In this document: piece by piece, positions 21,759 to 33,393 of the stretch | Layout of the letters: every line of letters begins with the position of its first letter | Position numbering within the stretch: position 1 is the first letter of the stretch | Source of the DNA: Phaeotremella fagi | Lineage: Eukaryota; Basidiomycota; Tremellomycetes; Tremellales; Phaeotremellaceae | Reading direction: 5' to 3' | NCBI GenBank assembly: GCA_001599715.1 | Contig: BCHU01000005.1 | Coordinates: 248,001 to 312,000 of the forward strand | DNA: 64,000 bases | Made by a program: the position numbers and the translations under genes | The notes under the pieces: model-generated | What the model was told of the DNA's origin: nothing | Seen by the model: only the letters and a program-made list of their open reading frames with translations | Databases searched by the model: none

Positions 21759-22266
21759 ATGTCAACTGGTCCAGTTCCAGTTAAAGGATGTCCAGGTTGG
21801 ACAGTTGATACCAGAATTTGGCCACTGTATTTATCTTTCTCGTTTAATACTCCAGGTTGTTCAAACTAACCATTCAATTATTAGCGATAAACACAACGGT
21901 CATTCACGTGCTACAATTCACGCCCACGATTCTTCGGAATACTCTATCAAGCTAGAATCAAGCCCAGCTATCGATAAAGATAACAACAGTACATGGTGGA
22001 CCTACGCGTCTCTTAGCCAAAAGTCGAACGGGAGCGACGTTCCGGGGAAACTGGGGGAGAGGTGGATCACATCAACAATCAACAGAGGTTCTCTCACCGA
22101 ACATATCGTCAAATGGTCCGAAAAGTGGTCAGACAAATATCCAGAGTTTGGTGGTATGATCACACGACATGCTTCAAGGATCGACAAGCTTCAATGCGAT
22201 TATGTTGCTGCCGAAGTCAAACCCGAACGGCAAGCTTGGTTGTATCAATTTGGTCCTAAATACTAG
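21759..22266 (+). CDS. Family 1 member D: unknown protein
   Basis: Exon 1 is MSTGPVPVKGCPGW then TVDTRIWP (ATG 21759). A phase-2 intron (GTATTTATC ... AATTATTAG) leads to exon 2, which starts at DKHNGHSRATIHAHD. The family core is SSEYSIKLESSP, then LTEHIVKWSEKWSDKYPEFG, then ASRIDKLQCDYVAAEV. In this copy and member E the H-x-x-x-C signature is changed to LQC/IQC, so the histidine is replaced by glutamine and the cysteine moves. It ends at 22264-22266 (FGPKY). Closest to member E in promoter and sequence. Soluble, no signal peptide, unknown role. Confidence 0.75.
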
Positions 22267-22578
22267 TTTGGTTCAAGATGAAAGAACACTGTGGTTAGTA
22301 GATGATCTTTTGAGACCTCTGAGCGAAAGGTGGTATGGGTTGAGCGCTGATGGTTAAGGTGAAGGTGTGATTGTACGTTGATATAGTTATGAATAGTAAT
22401 GAGTAGTGCTCTTAAGTTTTTGTGTTTGCTATTCCATGCAGTATTGTACGTTCATGTTATGGTTCAAAGTACAAGTACTTGCTGGAGAACAGTGCTCTGC
22501 CACTTTCGCAAAAAGTCTTACTGAATGGCAACACGTACAGTATTCAATCCTTTCATTATTAGTGGGAAAGTGCTGGAA

Positions 22579-22700
22579 AAAAGTTCTGGAAGATCCATTA
22601 TTCTGTCTAAAGCACTAGAAACTCTTTGGAAGGCTTCAAGATAAGTGCATAAGTTGACTCAATTTATGATAACTCTTCGTCATTCCTTCTTCCTACTTTT
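22579..22700 (+). repeat. Promoter repeat of family 1 member E (near copy of 21563-21683)
   Basis: It carries the same blocks in the same order as the member D promoter: TTCTGGAAGATCCATTAT, TTTGGAAGGCTTCAAGATAA, GTGCATAAGTTGACTCAATT. Only scattered substitutions separate the two. It ends about 95 bp before the ATG of member E. Confidence 0.8.
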
Positions 22701-22793
22701 TTTCACAATTCCCTTGTTTTTCGCCACACCAACTTTTCTTCTGCCCAGTTAAACTACTATCTCATAACAGACACACCAAGGTAACAGAGAGAG

Positions 22794-23400
22794 ATGTCAG
22801 ATCCAGTTTCAGCTGATGGACATGGAGGATGGTCAGATCCAATTCCAATTGATGGATATGAAGGTTGGACATTGACTGAAAAAAGAGAAAATGAATAGTG
22901 AGTACCGCGTAGCATATGTGTTGACAAATATGTCGAAAATCATCAGTGTTAATTGATTCCAAACCAGCCCACATTATACCACGCGCATCGTCCAACATGA
23001 TCTCGGTGATCCAACTTACTACTTCAAGTTAGAAACAGAGCCGGGTCACGATTTACTCACGAACACTAGTCATTGGAAGACGACTGGATATGTCGTTCGG
23101 AAAGAAGACAGGTCTGGTTGGGAAGACTTCAAAACTAGTTGGAAAACTCCGTCCATCTTCACATCCGCTCTCACAGCTCACATCGTCGAATGGACCAAAA
23201 ATTGGTCAGCTGAATACTCAGAATTCGCTCAATTGGTTCAAAGCCGTGCTTCAAAAATCGATGAGATTCAATGCGAATTCGTGGGAGAAGTCGATCCGGA
23301 AGAGCAAGAGAGAAAATGTTCCAATGCAGTCAATAAAAGAACCTCAGAGTTACGTGAACGCATCAAGGAGAAACATGGTTTCAAAAACGATATCTGTTGA
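22794..23400 (+). CDS. Family 1 member E: unknown protein
   Basis: Exon 1 is MSDPVSADGHGGWSDPIPID then GYEGWTLTEKRENE, about 33 residues. A GTGAGT donor in phase 2 and an acceptor at AAACCAG (22967) lead to a long second exon starting PHYTTRIVQHDLG with no methionine near its start, so a simple ATG scan misses it. The core reads YYFKLETEPG, LTAHIVEWTKNWSAEYSEF, ASKIDEIQCEFVGEV and a lysine-rich tail ending KHGFKNDIC with a TGA at 23398-23400. Exon 1 holds an imperfect duplication (DGHGGWSDP / DGYEGWT). It is the longest member apart from the tailed member B. Unknown function. Confidence 0.75.
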
Positions 23401-24154
23401 GATGTCAGAGGATAGAAAGGAGGGGAGGTTGAACGGTGAACGGTAGAAGTAATTTGGTACTTTGATGTAGTTACGAAAGCCAGTGATAGTCCTCCTACCT
23501 TCAACCATGTCTTAAGCCCAAGTCTTCTTAAGAGGTCGACGCCGTCTTTGCTTGCCGAATTACCTTCACAGATTGAATGAATACCATGTTTGATGAATAT
23601 GTCCAAGGCCTTTTTGTATTCAACACTACGGCCCAATGATCCAATGATGAACACATTATCTCCTAAGACAAACTGTACTTGTACTAGTGCAATCTATCGC
23701 AGAAAACGACTTAGGAGCTTGCAGAAGGGGCGAACAGTATTCACTGCATAATCAAACAGAAAACAAGAGAAGGAATATAAAATCTTTTGGTATAAATAAA
23801 GAATCTGGGTAATGAAAGAAATCTCATACAAAAATCAGATCAACAGAGTTGAAATGATAATTTCGTACAAGCGAAAAACAAAAAAAAGGTAACCCAAAAT
23901 TGATAAAAGCGAAAAACGAAAATGCAAAGGAAGAAACAATGATAATGAACATATGAACGAGGTAGAACCAAAATCCTCTGGATCCATTCTACTAGAAAAG
24001 AGAAAGATTGAAATTTGTTGGCCAGCATGTCGTTTTTTTAAGGTGTTGGTTTTGATTTTATTGGGGTTAAGGTGAACAAAGCGATAAAAAGGAAATATAA
24101 ATCTAATAGCTACAGTTGAATAATTGGAACGAATCTAGTGTTGTGAAGCGAGGT
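23401..24154. other. Intergenic region between family 1 member E and the DPBB gene
   Basis: 754 bp with two 3' ends facing each other. It is AT-rich on the right. The minus-strand frame around 23480-23654 (TTG or internal starts) is not supported as a gene. Confidence 0.4.
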
Positions 24155-25312
24155 TTAGTTGTTACCACCTGCACCTGCTACGACTAAACCACCCAATTGA
24201 GCAACCAAACCGTTTATTAGAATCAGATTTCCATCACCTGTAGTTGATGATCCGGAAGTATCTGTTGAGGTACCGTTAACGACTGAACTTGCACTAGCGG
24301 AAGCACTGAGGGAAGTTGAAGTGGCCGTTGAATTTACTGAAGATACGACAGCGAATGGGTTGGCGGTTGCGTTGACTGCAACCGATGACGAAGAGGCCAT
24401 AGAAGACGATGAAGAATATGAGGAAGATGAAGATGGTGGTTGGTAAGTTGATGATGATGATGACGATGATGGTTGTTGCCATTGAGACGATGAACTTGAA
24501 GGAGTCCAGGCTGGGGTGGAACTGGTTGTAGGTGTCCAAGTCGAAGTTGGTGCTTCCCAAGTAGAAGAACTTGTAGTCGTTCCAGATGATCCATCGTCCC
24601 ACCACCAAGTGATGGCTAAAACACCTGCTGATTCATCGGCGAATCTTTGGAAAAGTCCTGGTGAAAGATCTAAACCTCCGTAATCACAGGTTGGACATTC
24701 GTCTAAAGGTACGGGATCAGTCAAAGGTAACATCGTACATGATTTTTGATTCCACTTACCAAGGATTTCGATACCAGATACTGTAACACCGTTAGCTTGG
24801 ATGGTGATGTATCTAAAACAGTTTGGTCCGGGATCTGGTTGAAGAGTCAGTGGAAGTCTATATATAGATCTTTGAAGTAAACATACAGCCACCACCATAT
24901 TGTGCAGAATCTACGATGACAGTCAGTACGAGGCATCATCATCGGAATAATAGATGAATGACTCACTTAAAGCAACCATGTAATCACTATCTTGAGAATA
25001 TTGACCTAAACAATAAGATGTTTCGTCAACAAAAGGCTCCTTTGCAACAAAAACAGTCAAAGCGCGCATTGACTCACCACAAGCACCTAAACCAACATAG
25101 AAGAAAGTACCACGACCAGTGAATGGACCATCACGTTTACTGATGTTGGTGGTGTTGAACGTTGTTGTGAAGACTTCTCTGTCTTCGACTGCTTTGGCTT
25201 CGATTTCGTTACGTTTGATTGGGTGGGTGTTCCTTTTGGACCTTGAGTGACCGGCGGAGACTGCTAGTGCTGATGAGAGGAGGGTTATTGCTTTTGGTAG
25301 AGAGAATAACAT
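24155..25312 (-). CDS. Secreted serine-rich double-psi beta-barrel (expansin/RlpA-like) protein
   Basis: The start at 25312 gives a clear signal peptide (MLFSLPKAITLLSSALAVSAG), followed by a basic propeptide with KR sites. The DPBB domain then reads GTFFYVGLGACG, joined over introns to QYSQDSDYMVAL, NSAQYGGG and PGPNCFRYITIQANG. It ends with the family signature DECPTCDYGGLDLSPGLFQR and ITWWW. This fold is shared by expansin-like, barwin-like and RlpA-like fungal wall proteins. A long Ser/Thr/Pro linker of about 90 residues follows, a likely O-glycosylated stalk. The hydrophobic C-terminus (LINGLVAQLGGLVVAG) could be a GPI-attachment signal. Probably cell-wall associated. Catalytic activity is not implied. 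Confidence 0.82.
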
Positions 25313-26459
25313 TGTGGTGTGGTTGAGTGAGTGAGATAGTTGGGATGGGTTTGAGTTGGTTGATTGAAGGTTGAAGAACGCTGTTTTCAATTGATTTAAG
25401 TGAGGAAGAGTTGTTGATGGGGTTGGATGAGTCCGTCACTGTTTATGTTAAAGGAGTGTGGTTGACGAAGTGTATTACGTCCAAGTGGGGTGGTGGTGGG
25501 TGGTGGTGAGTGAACGAGTGAGTTGGGTGAGAGTGATAGTTGAGTGAATGTAGATGTTGAAGATGAAGAAGATAGAAGTAGAAGTAGATGTAAGAGTAAG
25601 ATTAAAGAGTAGAAAAAGGGGGTACTCCTTTGTTGCGTAGAGAGGGAGGGGACGCTAAAGGACTGTGCACCAAGTAAACCAAGCAAGGTGTAAGGAGGAG
25701 GTCCGTGTAACTGCTACAGCAACTGATGGGTAACTTCAGTTTCAGGTTCACGCTATAAACAATACAGTAAAGTACAAATTAAACTCACAAACTCACTCAC
25801 GGCTGGTCATCCCAGTCAAAGTCAAATAAACATCCATCCACCTCTTTCTCTTCAAAAAAGCCTCATAACCATCCAAAGCAATTACTCCCACCTTACATCT
25901 CTTCAACTGACGGGATTTCTACAAATAAACAAAAACAATCTAACAACATCTCATCCGATAAGGTCATTCCCTTCCAACTGACGTTACCTTTGTTTACATC
26001 CACCCTGAATGACACCCTGACTGAATGACTCAATTGCACGGCTCCTCGGCTTTTACACTGTGGCAACGATTTTCAGGTTAATCCCATCCATTGGTTATTT
26101 TGGTCCGGTGGCGTCTTGTTGTTGTTGTCTTTTATCTGTTTGCGGTGTCGAGTGGTTTATCGGATTGACCACCTCTTTTTCTGCGGGTCTGCGGGAAGTA
26201 AACACTTGGATTTTTCGGCTGTGAATTTTTGGTGACCTTTGATTGGTTTTAGGGTGTTGACTATTAAGCCAAGTTGTCTTGGATTGATCGATGGGATCCT
26301 GATACCTGCTTTAGTGCATTGTGGCAGGAGTTTTGAGGCTACTCGAACGTTGGCACCAATACTTGCATTCTGGTGACGCTGGATGTTAAGACTAGAATGG
26401 AATGTTATACAGACGATCAATGAAGTTAAATGCAATACATAAATCAAATATCAGTTACA
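25313..26459. other. Intergenic region with repetitive purine/pyrimidine tracts
   Basis: 1147 bp. 25440-25640 is a GA- and GT-rich tract (GAGTGAG, GTGGTGG, GAAGAAG patterns), which is the pyrimidine-rich leader of the DPBB gene when read on its strand. Further right is mixed sequence with GCGG and TTGTTG runs. The frame at 26157-26447 has no family resemblance. No gene is supported. Confidence 0.4.
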
Positions 26460-27213
26460 TTAAAGAGCTATTACAACGGTCCAGCCGATCCCAAACGATA
26501 ACCCTCCACGTAACCTATATCCAATTTGAATGAAATAATATGGTATGGTTGTTCTTAAGGTCTCTCGGAGCTATCCACATGTTTTAGCTCGTTGAACAAC
26601 TTCAATTCGAGAGGATGGGTGTTAAGTGTCTATGCTACTTACAATGGTTTAACCCCTGTTCCATCGTTGTATACTGGAAGACTATCTTGTTGGGTACCTT
26701 GGTCTCCTCGTTTACTGTTACGAAGTCGGATGTTAGCGCAATCTGGTATAGTGAATGAGAATGTCAAGGTAGGAGATGGAGATGGTCATGGCGACGATAT
26801 AGGGAGATGGAATAGAATGTTGTTGAAAATAATCCGAAGAGACATACGCTTCTGCCCGTTTGTTACTGTAGAGCCATCACCGAATTGATATATCAATCAG
26901 AGTCCAGATGAATAAGCGAAAAGTTGAATGGAAAAGGAAAGTGGAGAAAAAATCAGTATCCAAGGTAATGAACGACGACCAAATGAATCGAGAGACGTAC
27001 TAGAACTCTTCTTCATCTCTAGCATTGAAATGAACGACACCTCCTTCTCTGTAAAGTATCAGTCAACACCAACACACAAGCGACAGAAAGAAGGAGAAAG
27101 ACCTACGGATGAGATCTGACAGCAACGTTAATTGGGATTTCGCCGAATTGCAAAGCCAGCGCAGCTGGTGTCGAAACGAGGAAAGAGAGGACGACGAGGA
27201 ATTTGAATTGCAT
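26460..27213 (-). CDS. Small secreted protein or peptide precursor, unknown family
   Basis: The minus-strand ATG at 27211-27213 starts a textbook signal peptide (MQFKFLVVLSFLVST then PAALAL). The mature part reads QFGEIPINVAVRSHP, then over a GTAGGT donor EGGVVHFNARDEEEF. A GTACGT donor that overlaps an apparent TAG stop joins to YNKRAEA, and a further exon gives KRGDQGTQQDSLPVYNDG. The last exon is less sure; the best fit ends GLSFGIGWTVVIAL with a stop at 26460-26462. The NKRAEAKR segment looks like a Kex2/dipeptidyl-aminopeptidase processing site, so the C-terminal part may be released. A TATATATA sequence near 27318 fits a promoter. If the TAG is used instead, the product is only about 50 residues. 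Confidence 0.55.
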
Positions 27214-27916
27214 GGTGAAAAGGTTTTTGATTTGATATGTGTGTAAGTGAATGAAGTGTTTGAGAAGATTGAGGATGAAGATGAAGATGAAGAAATACGG
27301 ATGAGGTGTGAGAGGTATATATATGTTCACCCTCGTCCCACAGTTACATCGTAGCTAGGCAACATATCATGGAAACGACGAAATGAATGGAATGCCACTA
27401 CGGTTGTGAAGATACGGTTGCCGTTGGCAACCCCTTGATTTTAGGGGTTGTCGTAGTATCGTTGTCATTGTTACTGAATACCTGTGACGTCTCTAAGACG
27501 TTCATTGTGGACTTATAAATAAGTTGAACATGCATGTAAATCTGAATACCAATAATGATGAATCCAGATGAAAACGCTTTTGCCAACTTTGTCGATGCCG
27601 TACCTGTAATGTCTTCTATTTCGTTCCTGTGTCGCCTGACTTTGACTCCCGGTCTTGGGTGGTTTGAATCAGTCAATCAATCAATAAAATAAATAAAGAA
27701 ATTTCATATCATCTATCAGCATCTTACATAGTCTGATCCTACCCCATTGTATATTCAGAGTAGTTCGTATAATTGATCGAAGGGAAATTATCTAGATCAA
27801 TTAGGTGGGGAAAAGATCGGTGCACGGTCCAGACTGTGCATGGGAAAACAACAACATCAAAAAAGCAAATATCCACCATCCCCATCCATCAATTCAATCG
27901 AATAAAATCCTAAAAG
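27214..27916. promoter_or_regulatory. Divergent region between the small secreted peptide gene and the glycosyltransferase
   Basis: 703 bp. The left part has a GTATATATATG TATA box (about 27317) and a GAAGATGAAGATGAAGATG stretch for the minus-strand gene. The right part is the glycosyltransferase leader. The ORF at 27398-27676 begins at a TTG and is not called. Confidence 0.4.
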
Positions 27917-30215
27917 ATGTCAAGATCAACACGAAAAGTCGGTTCCACCAAAACCCGTAAAATAATCATAGGCTGTATAATAGCCTCGACGATTTTTTTG
28001 ATCGGTACGATCCTAGTCCTATCCTCGATATCGTATTACCTAGCTATCCCATCTTGGGCCTATTTGACTGAAATTGAAATCCCTTGGAATCCAGATGACG
28101 CTATTGGGACTTTGAAAGATCCTATCGCTAGTCATGGATCTTTGATGATTGATCTTGATCAACGTGACCACGGTCATCATGGGTTGGGGTTGGGTAGACG
28201 ACATGTTGATTTTGAAGAGATCGATGAAAATGGGAATATCATTAAAGAGGATGACGAGGTGGTTCCGATTGAAACACTTCCTGAAGAGACTATTGCTGAG
28301 ATTTGGAAAGAGATGTTAGATGATGAAGGGATCAGTGGTGCTCGACCATCGACTTCTAATCCGAATCCGAAAGAAGATCCTAAACTCTTGGAATCAGGTT
28401 ATTCAATATACGACGAAGACGAAATCCATGATCCCAATCCTTCACATCAACATTCCTCTCCTTACTCCAACTCAAAACCCAAAGCCAAACCCAACCCACC
28501 ACCAATCCCAAGTAAATACAAACACACGAAACCTGGTCAGGGTTATCATAATTTCCGTTCGATAGAGGAAACGGAGGATATGGATAATGAAGAAGAAGAT
28601 TTCGGTTGGGAGGTGGTTGATGAGTTCTCTGGTGAGGGTGGGGTTGGTAAAGCTAGTGGAAGTAGTACGTTGAATGAATGGGGGATTGATGGGAAGGGGA
28701 CTGGTGGTTATTGGATGAAAAATGATTGGGATGGGGTGGTTGAAGATACTACCAGTTGGGATAGATTGTACGACGTTACCGCTAAGTAGGTTCGCCATTT
28801 TCTTGCACGATTCATTCATACTGATGACCTTATTTAGACATGGCGAAACTATACCTCGTATCATTCATCAAACTTGGAAGGACGATCGGATACCTGAAAA
28901 ATGGCAGAAAGCATGGAAAGAATGTAGAGAAGGTATGCCGGATTAGTGAGTCATAAACTATTCTTCTCAAATACCCCTACTAATCCGACAACCAGTGAAT
29001 ACATGTTATGGACCGATGATCTATCTCGTCAATTCATCCAACAACACTATCCAGATCAACTCGCCCTATTCGACAAATACAAATATCCAATCCAAAGAGC
29101 AGACGCCATTCGTTATTTCATCCTTCATCAATTCGGTGGGATCTACATGGATCTCGATATAGGTTGTCGAAGACGAATCGATCCGTTAATCCAAGGAGAT
29201 TGGCAAGTCATCTTACCACTCACTAAACCCGTTGGGATTTCCAATGATTTGATTTTCGCGTCGAAACAATCGGATTTCATGAAGCAGACTATTGAGAATT
29301 TGGAGGTTTTCAATCATGAATATATAATCAATTATCCTACTGTCATGTTTTCAACTGGGTAAGTACACTTTAACACTTCTTTTAAACCTCACCCGCTGAC
29401 CCAAGGACAATAGACCAATGTTCCTCTCAGCCCAATATGCAATCTACTCCTCCCGTCATCCAATAACCAAAACCAACAATCGAGCTCAAATCCGAATCCT
29501 CCCAAAATCACTCTACGGCAAAAACGCACCCCAAGAATCTGTACCTCACAGTTTCTTCTCCCATTTCTACGGTAGTTCATGGCACGCCGACGACGCTAAT
29601 TTCATAACCTTCCTCGGGGATTGGGGCAAGAGAATCATGATAGTCGGTGGATTCGTGATAGCGTTTTTCGGGGTTAGGTTGATTTTGAGTAGGTCAGGTA
29701 AATCTGGAACTGGTGCTGGATATCATTTGTTACCGATTTCAAGACGTGATCAAGATGATCAACCTCAAACTGAAGATGGGTCGACTGGTCATCAACATTC
29801 CACATGGGAGAATCTGACTTTCCAAGGCTCGTCAAATGAGATCATTTCGAAATTGAAGAAAGCTGGTAATCTCATTTTAGCAGTTCCAGCGAATCTTCTC
29901 AATCAAAACGGAAACGGAAACGGGAACGGTAATTTGTTGTACCTGGTTCCAGCGATTTTTTCGCCGTCGACATCAACTTCTAGATATCAGGATGATATTC
30001 CATTGAATCCACCACCTTATGAAGGGGGAGGGGGAGGGGCAAGGGAAAGAGAATCTGAAGATACCGTTCGAGCTGGTCCTAGTGGATCTGGAACTGGAAC
30101 AGGGGATAAAGCTTTGGATGAGGTTGATGAATTCTTGAGAGAAGAGGGTGGTGAGGAAGATGAAGGTGAGGGTGAGGGGGAAGGTGAATGGGCCAGTTGG
30201 GATCGTGAACATTGA
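27917..30215 (+). CDS. Membrane glycosyltransferase of the Och1/Sur1 (Gly_transf_sug) family
   Basis: ATG 27917 (MSRSTRKVGSTK). One N-terminal membrane segment (about residues 18-42, IIIGCIIASTIFLIG onwards) makes a type II Golgi anchor. A long acidic, low-complexity region of about 240 residues follows. The catalytic domain begins IPRIIHQTWKDDRIPEKW, continues EYMLWTDD, then RADAIRYFILHQFGGIYMDL with the DxD motif DLD, and GISNDLIFA. Later exons give FFSHFYGSSWHADD, a second membrane segment (IMIVGGFVIAFFGVRLIL) and a Gly/Glu-rich tail. The order HQTWK, WTDD, RAD-x-xRY-x-x-L and GG-x-Y-x-D-x-D is that of mannosyl-inositol-phosphoceramide synthases (Sur1/Csh1) and Och1. The C-terminal membrane segment favours the Sur1-like side. 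Three introns near 28787, 28946 and 29361. Confidence 0.85.
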
Positions 30216-30449
30216 TGTTAATCGATCGTGGTCTCGTTATTGATTTATAGTTGGGGGTTTCTTTGGGTTTTATTCGATCTTTTCAGTGTATCATCAATTC
30301 GTAGCTATTACCATTCATGAATACCATCTGTTTTTGACTTAAAGATTTGGTAACGTAGATGCGGGGCACCACAAATTGCATTCATGATTTTTTCGAAAAA
30401 TCAACTTTCATCCTTCACGAACAACAACAATCTATTCTTATATCGACCA

Positions 30450-32097
30450 ATGCCATCCTTCACACGTCGAATACCATCAACCACCAAACCTCCACCCCCC
30501 GGTACCCATCCCTCACCCTCAACCTCCCTTCCGCTACTCTCAACAGGTCTCCCCTCCCTAGACGACCTCCTAGGCCAAGGTCTCCCACTAGGTTCAACCC
30601 TCCTAATCCTAACCCCAGAAAACCACAGTGCCTACAGTAGACTCCTCGAACGACATTTCATTTCCCAAGGTCTAGTTTTTGGACAGAAAGTATGTGTAGT
30701 TGGGGAAGAGGGGTTGGGCAGGGAAGTCGTTGCGGGGAGTATGTGGATTGATGAGCGGGTTGCTGGGGGGGAGGGGGTGGGGAGTGAGAGTGAAGGTGAA
30801 GGTGAGGTTGGGCAGGGGAGAGGTGGGACTCGGATCGCTTGGAGATATGAGAAAATGAAGAAATTCCAAACTACTTCTAATGCTAGTGGTACGTCTGTCT
30901 CTTCTATCAGGAGATGATGAAATTGATTGATTTTCCGGTTAATAGGCTCATCAAGTCCTTTGAATTTGACTACGACGATTCCATCAGATATTTTAAATCA
31001 TTTACATTCTACTTCTACACTTTCTTATCTCCCTTTGCAGGATGGCAATGGTACGGGGAAAATATCGAATTCCTCTGAAATACTGCAATCGACGCTGAAG
31101 AGGATTTCTGAATTGATCGATAACGCCGATAATGGAGTTGTTACTCGATTGGTGATTCACGAGTTAGGATCTTTGGATTGGGGAGACGAATTTACTTCTC
31201 AGGTGGGTCAATTCTTCAAAGTTGTAGATATGAAACTCAAGACTAGCGTTGTTTAGCAAATCCATCGTTTCCTACATTCTTTAAGAGCTATTATAAGGAA
31301 TAAATCTTCATCTGCTATAATAACTTTACCATCGTTTCTTTCTCAGAATTCACCAAAATCTTTTGGTGGGGATAAAGAAAACTGGATCAAGAGTTTATCA
31401 TGGTCTGTCGATGGATGTATAGAAATGCGTGGATTCGCAGGTAAGCGACCTTCAATCCCCCAACTCCTACACTGGCAAACATTTACCCTATTCCACAGAC
31501 GATCCAACTCTACCCCCACTCTTCCCACATTCACACGGTCTCCTAACCCTCCACCAATTCCCCAAATCCCATACCCTCCTCCCCTCGACACTTAAATACT
31601 CCACGATCCTAGGAGTTTCCGGATCATCATCAAACGGTTCTTCTCAAGGTGGAGCAGGCGAGAACAATCTAAGTTTCAGATTGAAGAGGAAACAGTTGGT
31701 ACTTGAGACGCTGCATCTTGGTGTTGAAGGGGGTGTAGGGGAGAGACGGACGGGTCCGGTTGATTCTGGTTTAGGAGCTGTCTTGGGGGTGGATAAACCA
31801 ACGAATAGTTCGATGGTGACTACGACTACGACTGAAACGGCGCTTGAGGTTAATACAGCTCAGAATGAGGTGATGCAGGTTGGATATTCGAAACCCAGAG
31901 GTCCAGAAGGGGATAAGAAGAAATCTAAACCAAGAGCTAAAGTTAGATTTGGTGGGGAGATTGAGGAATCTCAAGGTGAAATTCAACAATCCGAAGAAAA
32001 GCATGACCATGATCACGCCCATGCCCATCAGCATACTCCAGGACAACCGGGTAAACCTAGGGTTCGACATGATCGAATGGATTTATATGAATTTTAA
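30450..32097 (+). CDS. ELP4: Elongator complex subunit 4 (PAXNEB)
   Basis: ATG 30450 (MPSFTRRIPSTTKPPPPG) is preferred over the upstream in-frame ATG at 30384 because the TRRIP start resembles the family. The RecA-like domain reads LSTGLPSLDDLLGQGLPLGS, then LERHFISQGLVFGQKVCVV and IAWRYEKMKKF (the conserved AWRY). Further exons give TRLVIHELGSLDWGDE, HRFLHSLRAIIRNKSSSAII, DGCIEMRGFA and the C-terminal LHQFPKSHTLLPSTLKYS followed by FRLKRKQLVLETLHLGVEGG. The end RVRHDRMDLYEF is typical of ELP4. With ELP5 and ELP6 it forms the ring needed for wobble-uridine modification of tRNA. It lacks a Walker A motif, as expected. The linker near 31750-31990 is long and charged. Confidence 0.9.
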
Positions 32098-33393
32098 TCT
32101 GGGCATTGTGTCAACTTGGTTTCTACAATTGGGGTGGAGAACGAATGGAAATCTCAGAACAATGTAGACGAGTGATTGATTGTGGATTTGCTTGGATCTA
32201 TGTACTCGTACTGTACAAGAAGAACACATTGTAAAATAGAGACACCGAGGGTCTTCTCTACATTATCGATAATTAGTATTATCTAATGTCAGAAGTTATT
32301 TGCAGTAGTAGTCTACAGAGTCTTCGTTAGCAGAGTTGGTTAGGCTTGAAATACTTTTATAGCACCGGTTTAAAACTTTCGACTTTCATGTCTTAAGCAA
32401 GTATACCAGAACCATTGCCTTCATCGTGAAGCAGAGCAAAGACGTATGATTCTCCTTGGGATTCGGAAAACATTTATACGTCTCGTAAGAAGGGCCTGGC
32501 GTAGTGATGTCAGTCACTGAACGTGGCACCTCTTCTAACATCAAGTTGAATCCTCAAACATTCAAACCAACTTTGTCATTTCTGAATGTTTCGCTTGTGC
32601 TGTAGCCTTCAAACGCCCAGGAAAATTTTAGATCGGCAGGTATTCAGTATTATACCAATTTATAGCAAATTACTTTTCTGTAGTCACAAAACTCTGTTTT
32701 TCCTCTGTTATACATCCCATCTATTCCCAAATCCATCTGGATTGCACTCACCAAACTTTTTAAATCATGCTCTCAAAACTGTCTCAAGCTGGATCTACAT
32801 AAACAGAAAGTACAGTACATGCATTTTGAGCAAATCCTCTTCCTCCGGGTTTCATATAGATGAGTTGTAGAGATGTTGGATCATGGATAGTTGAACGAAG
32901 GCAACACTGTTTCCCTATTTAGGTGGGATAAAGCTTCATATCCTACTAAGATTTTCCTATGGTACCCTTATTGTTACCAGGGATAAGAACGAATTTTATG
33001 ACCCTCGACTGTGATAGCCGCTCAACCGAAATCTTTCACTTACGGTCAGTATTCACATCATTTCTTTAGATTCCTGTTTCCAATCGTGTTCATTGACATA
33101 TGCGCTCTCGTCAAGTGTCTTGGAAACATCAAGCGATCTTCGTAATGATACAAACATTTTGGGATGGTGCTCAGATGGTGGGTATTGACATGAAAGAGCA
33201 TTTAGAAAAGTCAGGTAGATCCAATGGTGAATAGAAGCAAAGTGGTACAGTAGTAGAGGCTAGTGGCCGATGAATTAAAAATCAAAACAATTGACATACT
33301 TCTACATACAATACATACAATACAAACAAACATCATATCACCGTGACAAATTCGTATCGGTGATATTAGATGGGATGAAGGAAGAATTTCATG
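32098..33393. other. 1.3-kb gap containing an orphan family 1 promoter
   Basis: No gene is supported. ORF 32586-32870 starts at a real ATG but has random-looking Cys/Phe/Ser-rich content and no resemblance to anything. The stretch 32401-32516 is a degenerate copy of the promoter repeats of members F and G (see the separate entry). Confidence 0.45.
32401..32516 (-). promoter_or_regulatory. Orphan copy of the family 1 F/G promoter module
   Basis: On the plus strand it runs GTATACCAGA, then GAAGCAGAGC, TTCTCCTTGGGATTCGGAAAA, CGTCTCGTAAGAAG and GCGTAGTGATGTCAG. The member F promoter (34161-34373) has GTATACCAAA, GGAGCAGAGC, ATCTCCTTGATACTCGGAAA, TGTCTCGTGAAAAGAAG and GTGTAGTGATCACAG in the same order. 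It points to the minus strand, but no ATG-led family ORF follows in the next 250 bases. It is therefore likely the remains of a deleted member. Confidence 0.55.

Noticed and set aside
23268..23654. 128-residue minus-strand open frame over the end of member E
   Set aside because: It overlaps the real coding exon of member E on the opposite strand, and no family match was seen.
27398..27676. 92-residue minus-strand open frame
   Set aside because: It starts at a TTG codon and lies in the promoter region of the glycosyltransferase, with no supporting features.
32586..32870. 94-residue open frame with a true ATG
   Set aside because: The composition is random-looking (Cys, Phe and Ser rich). No domain, splice or promoter evidence. 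The orphan promoter nearby faces the other way.
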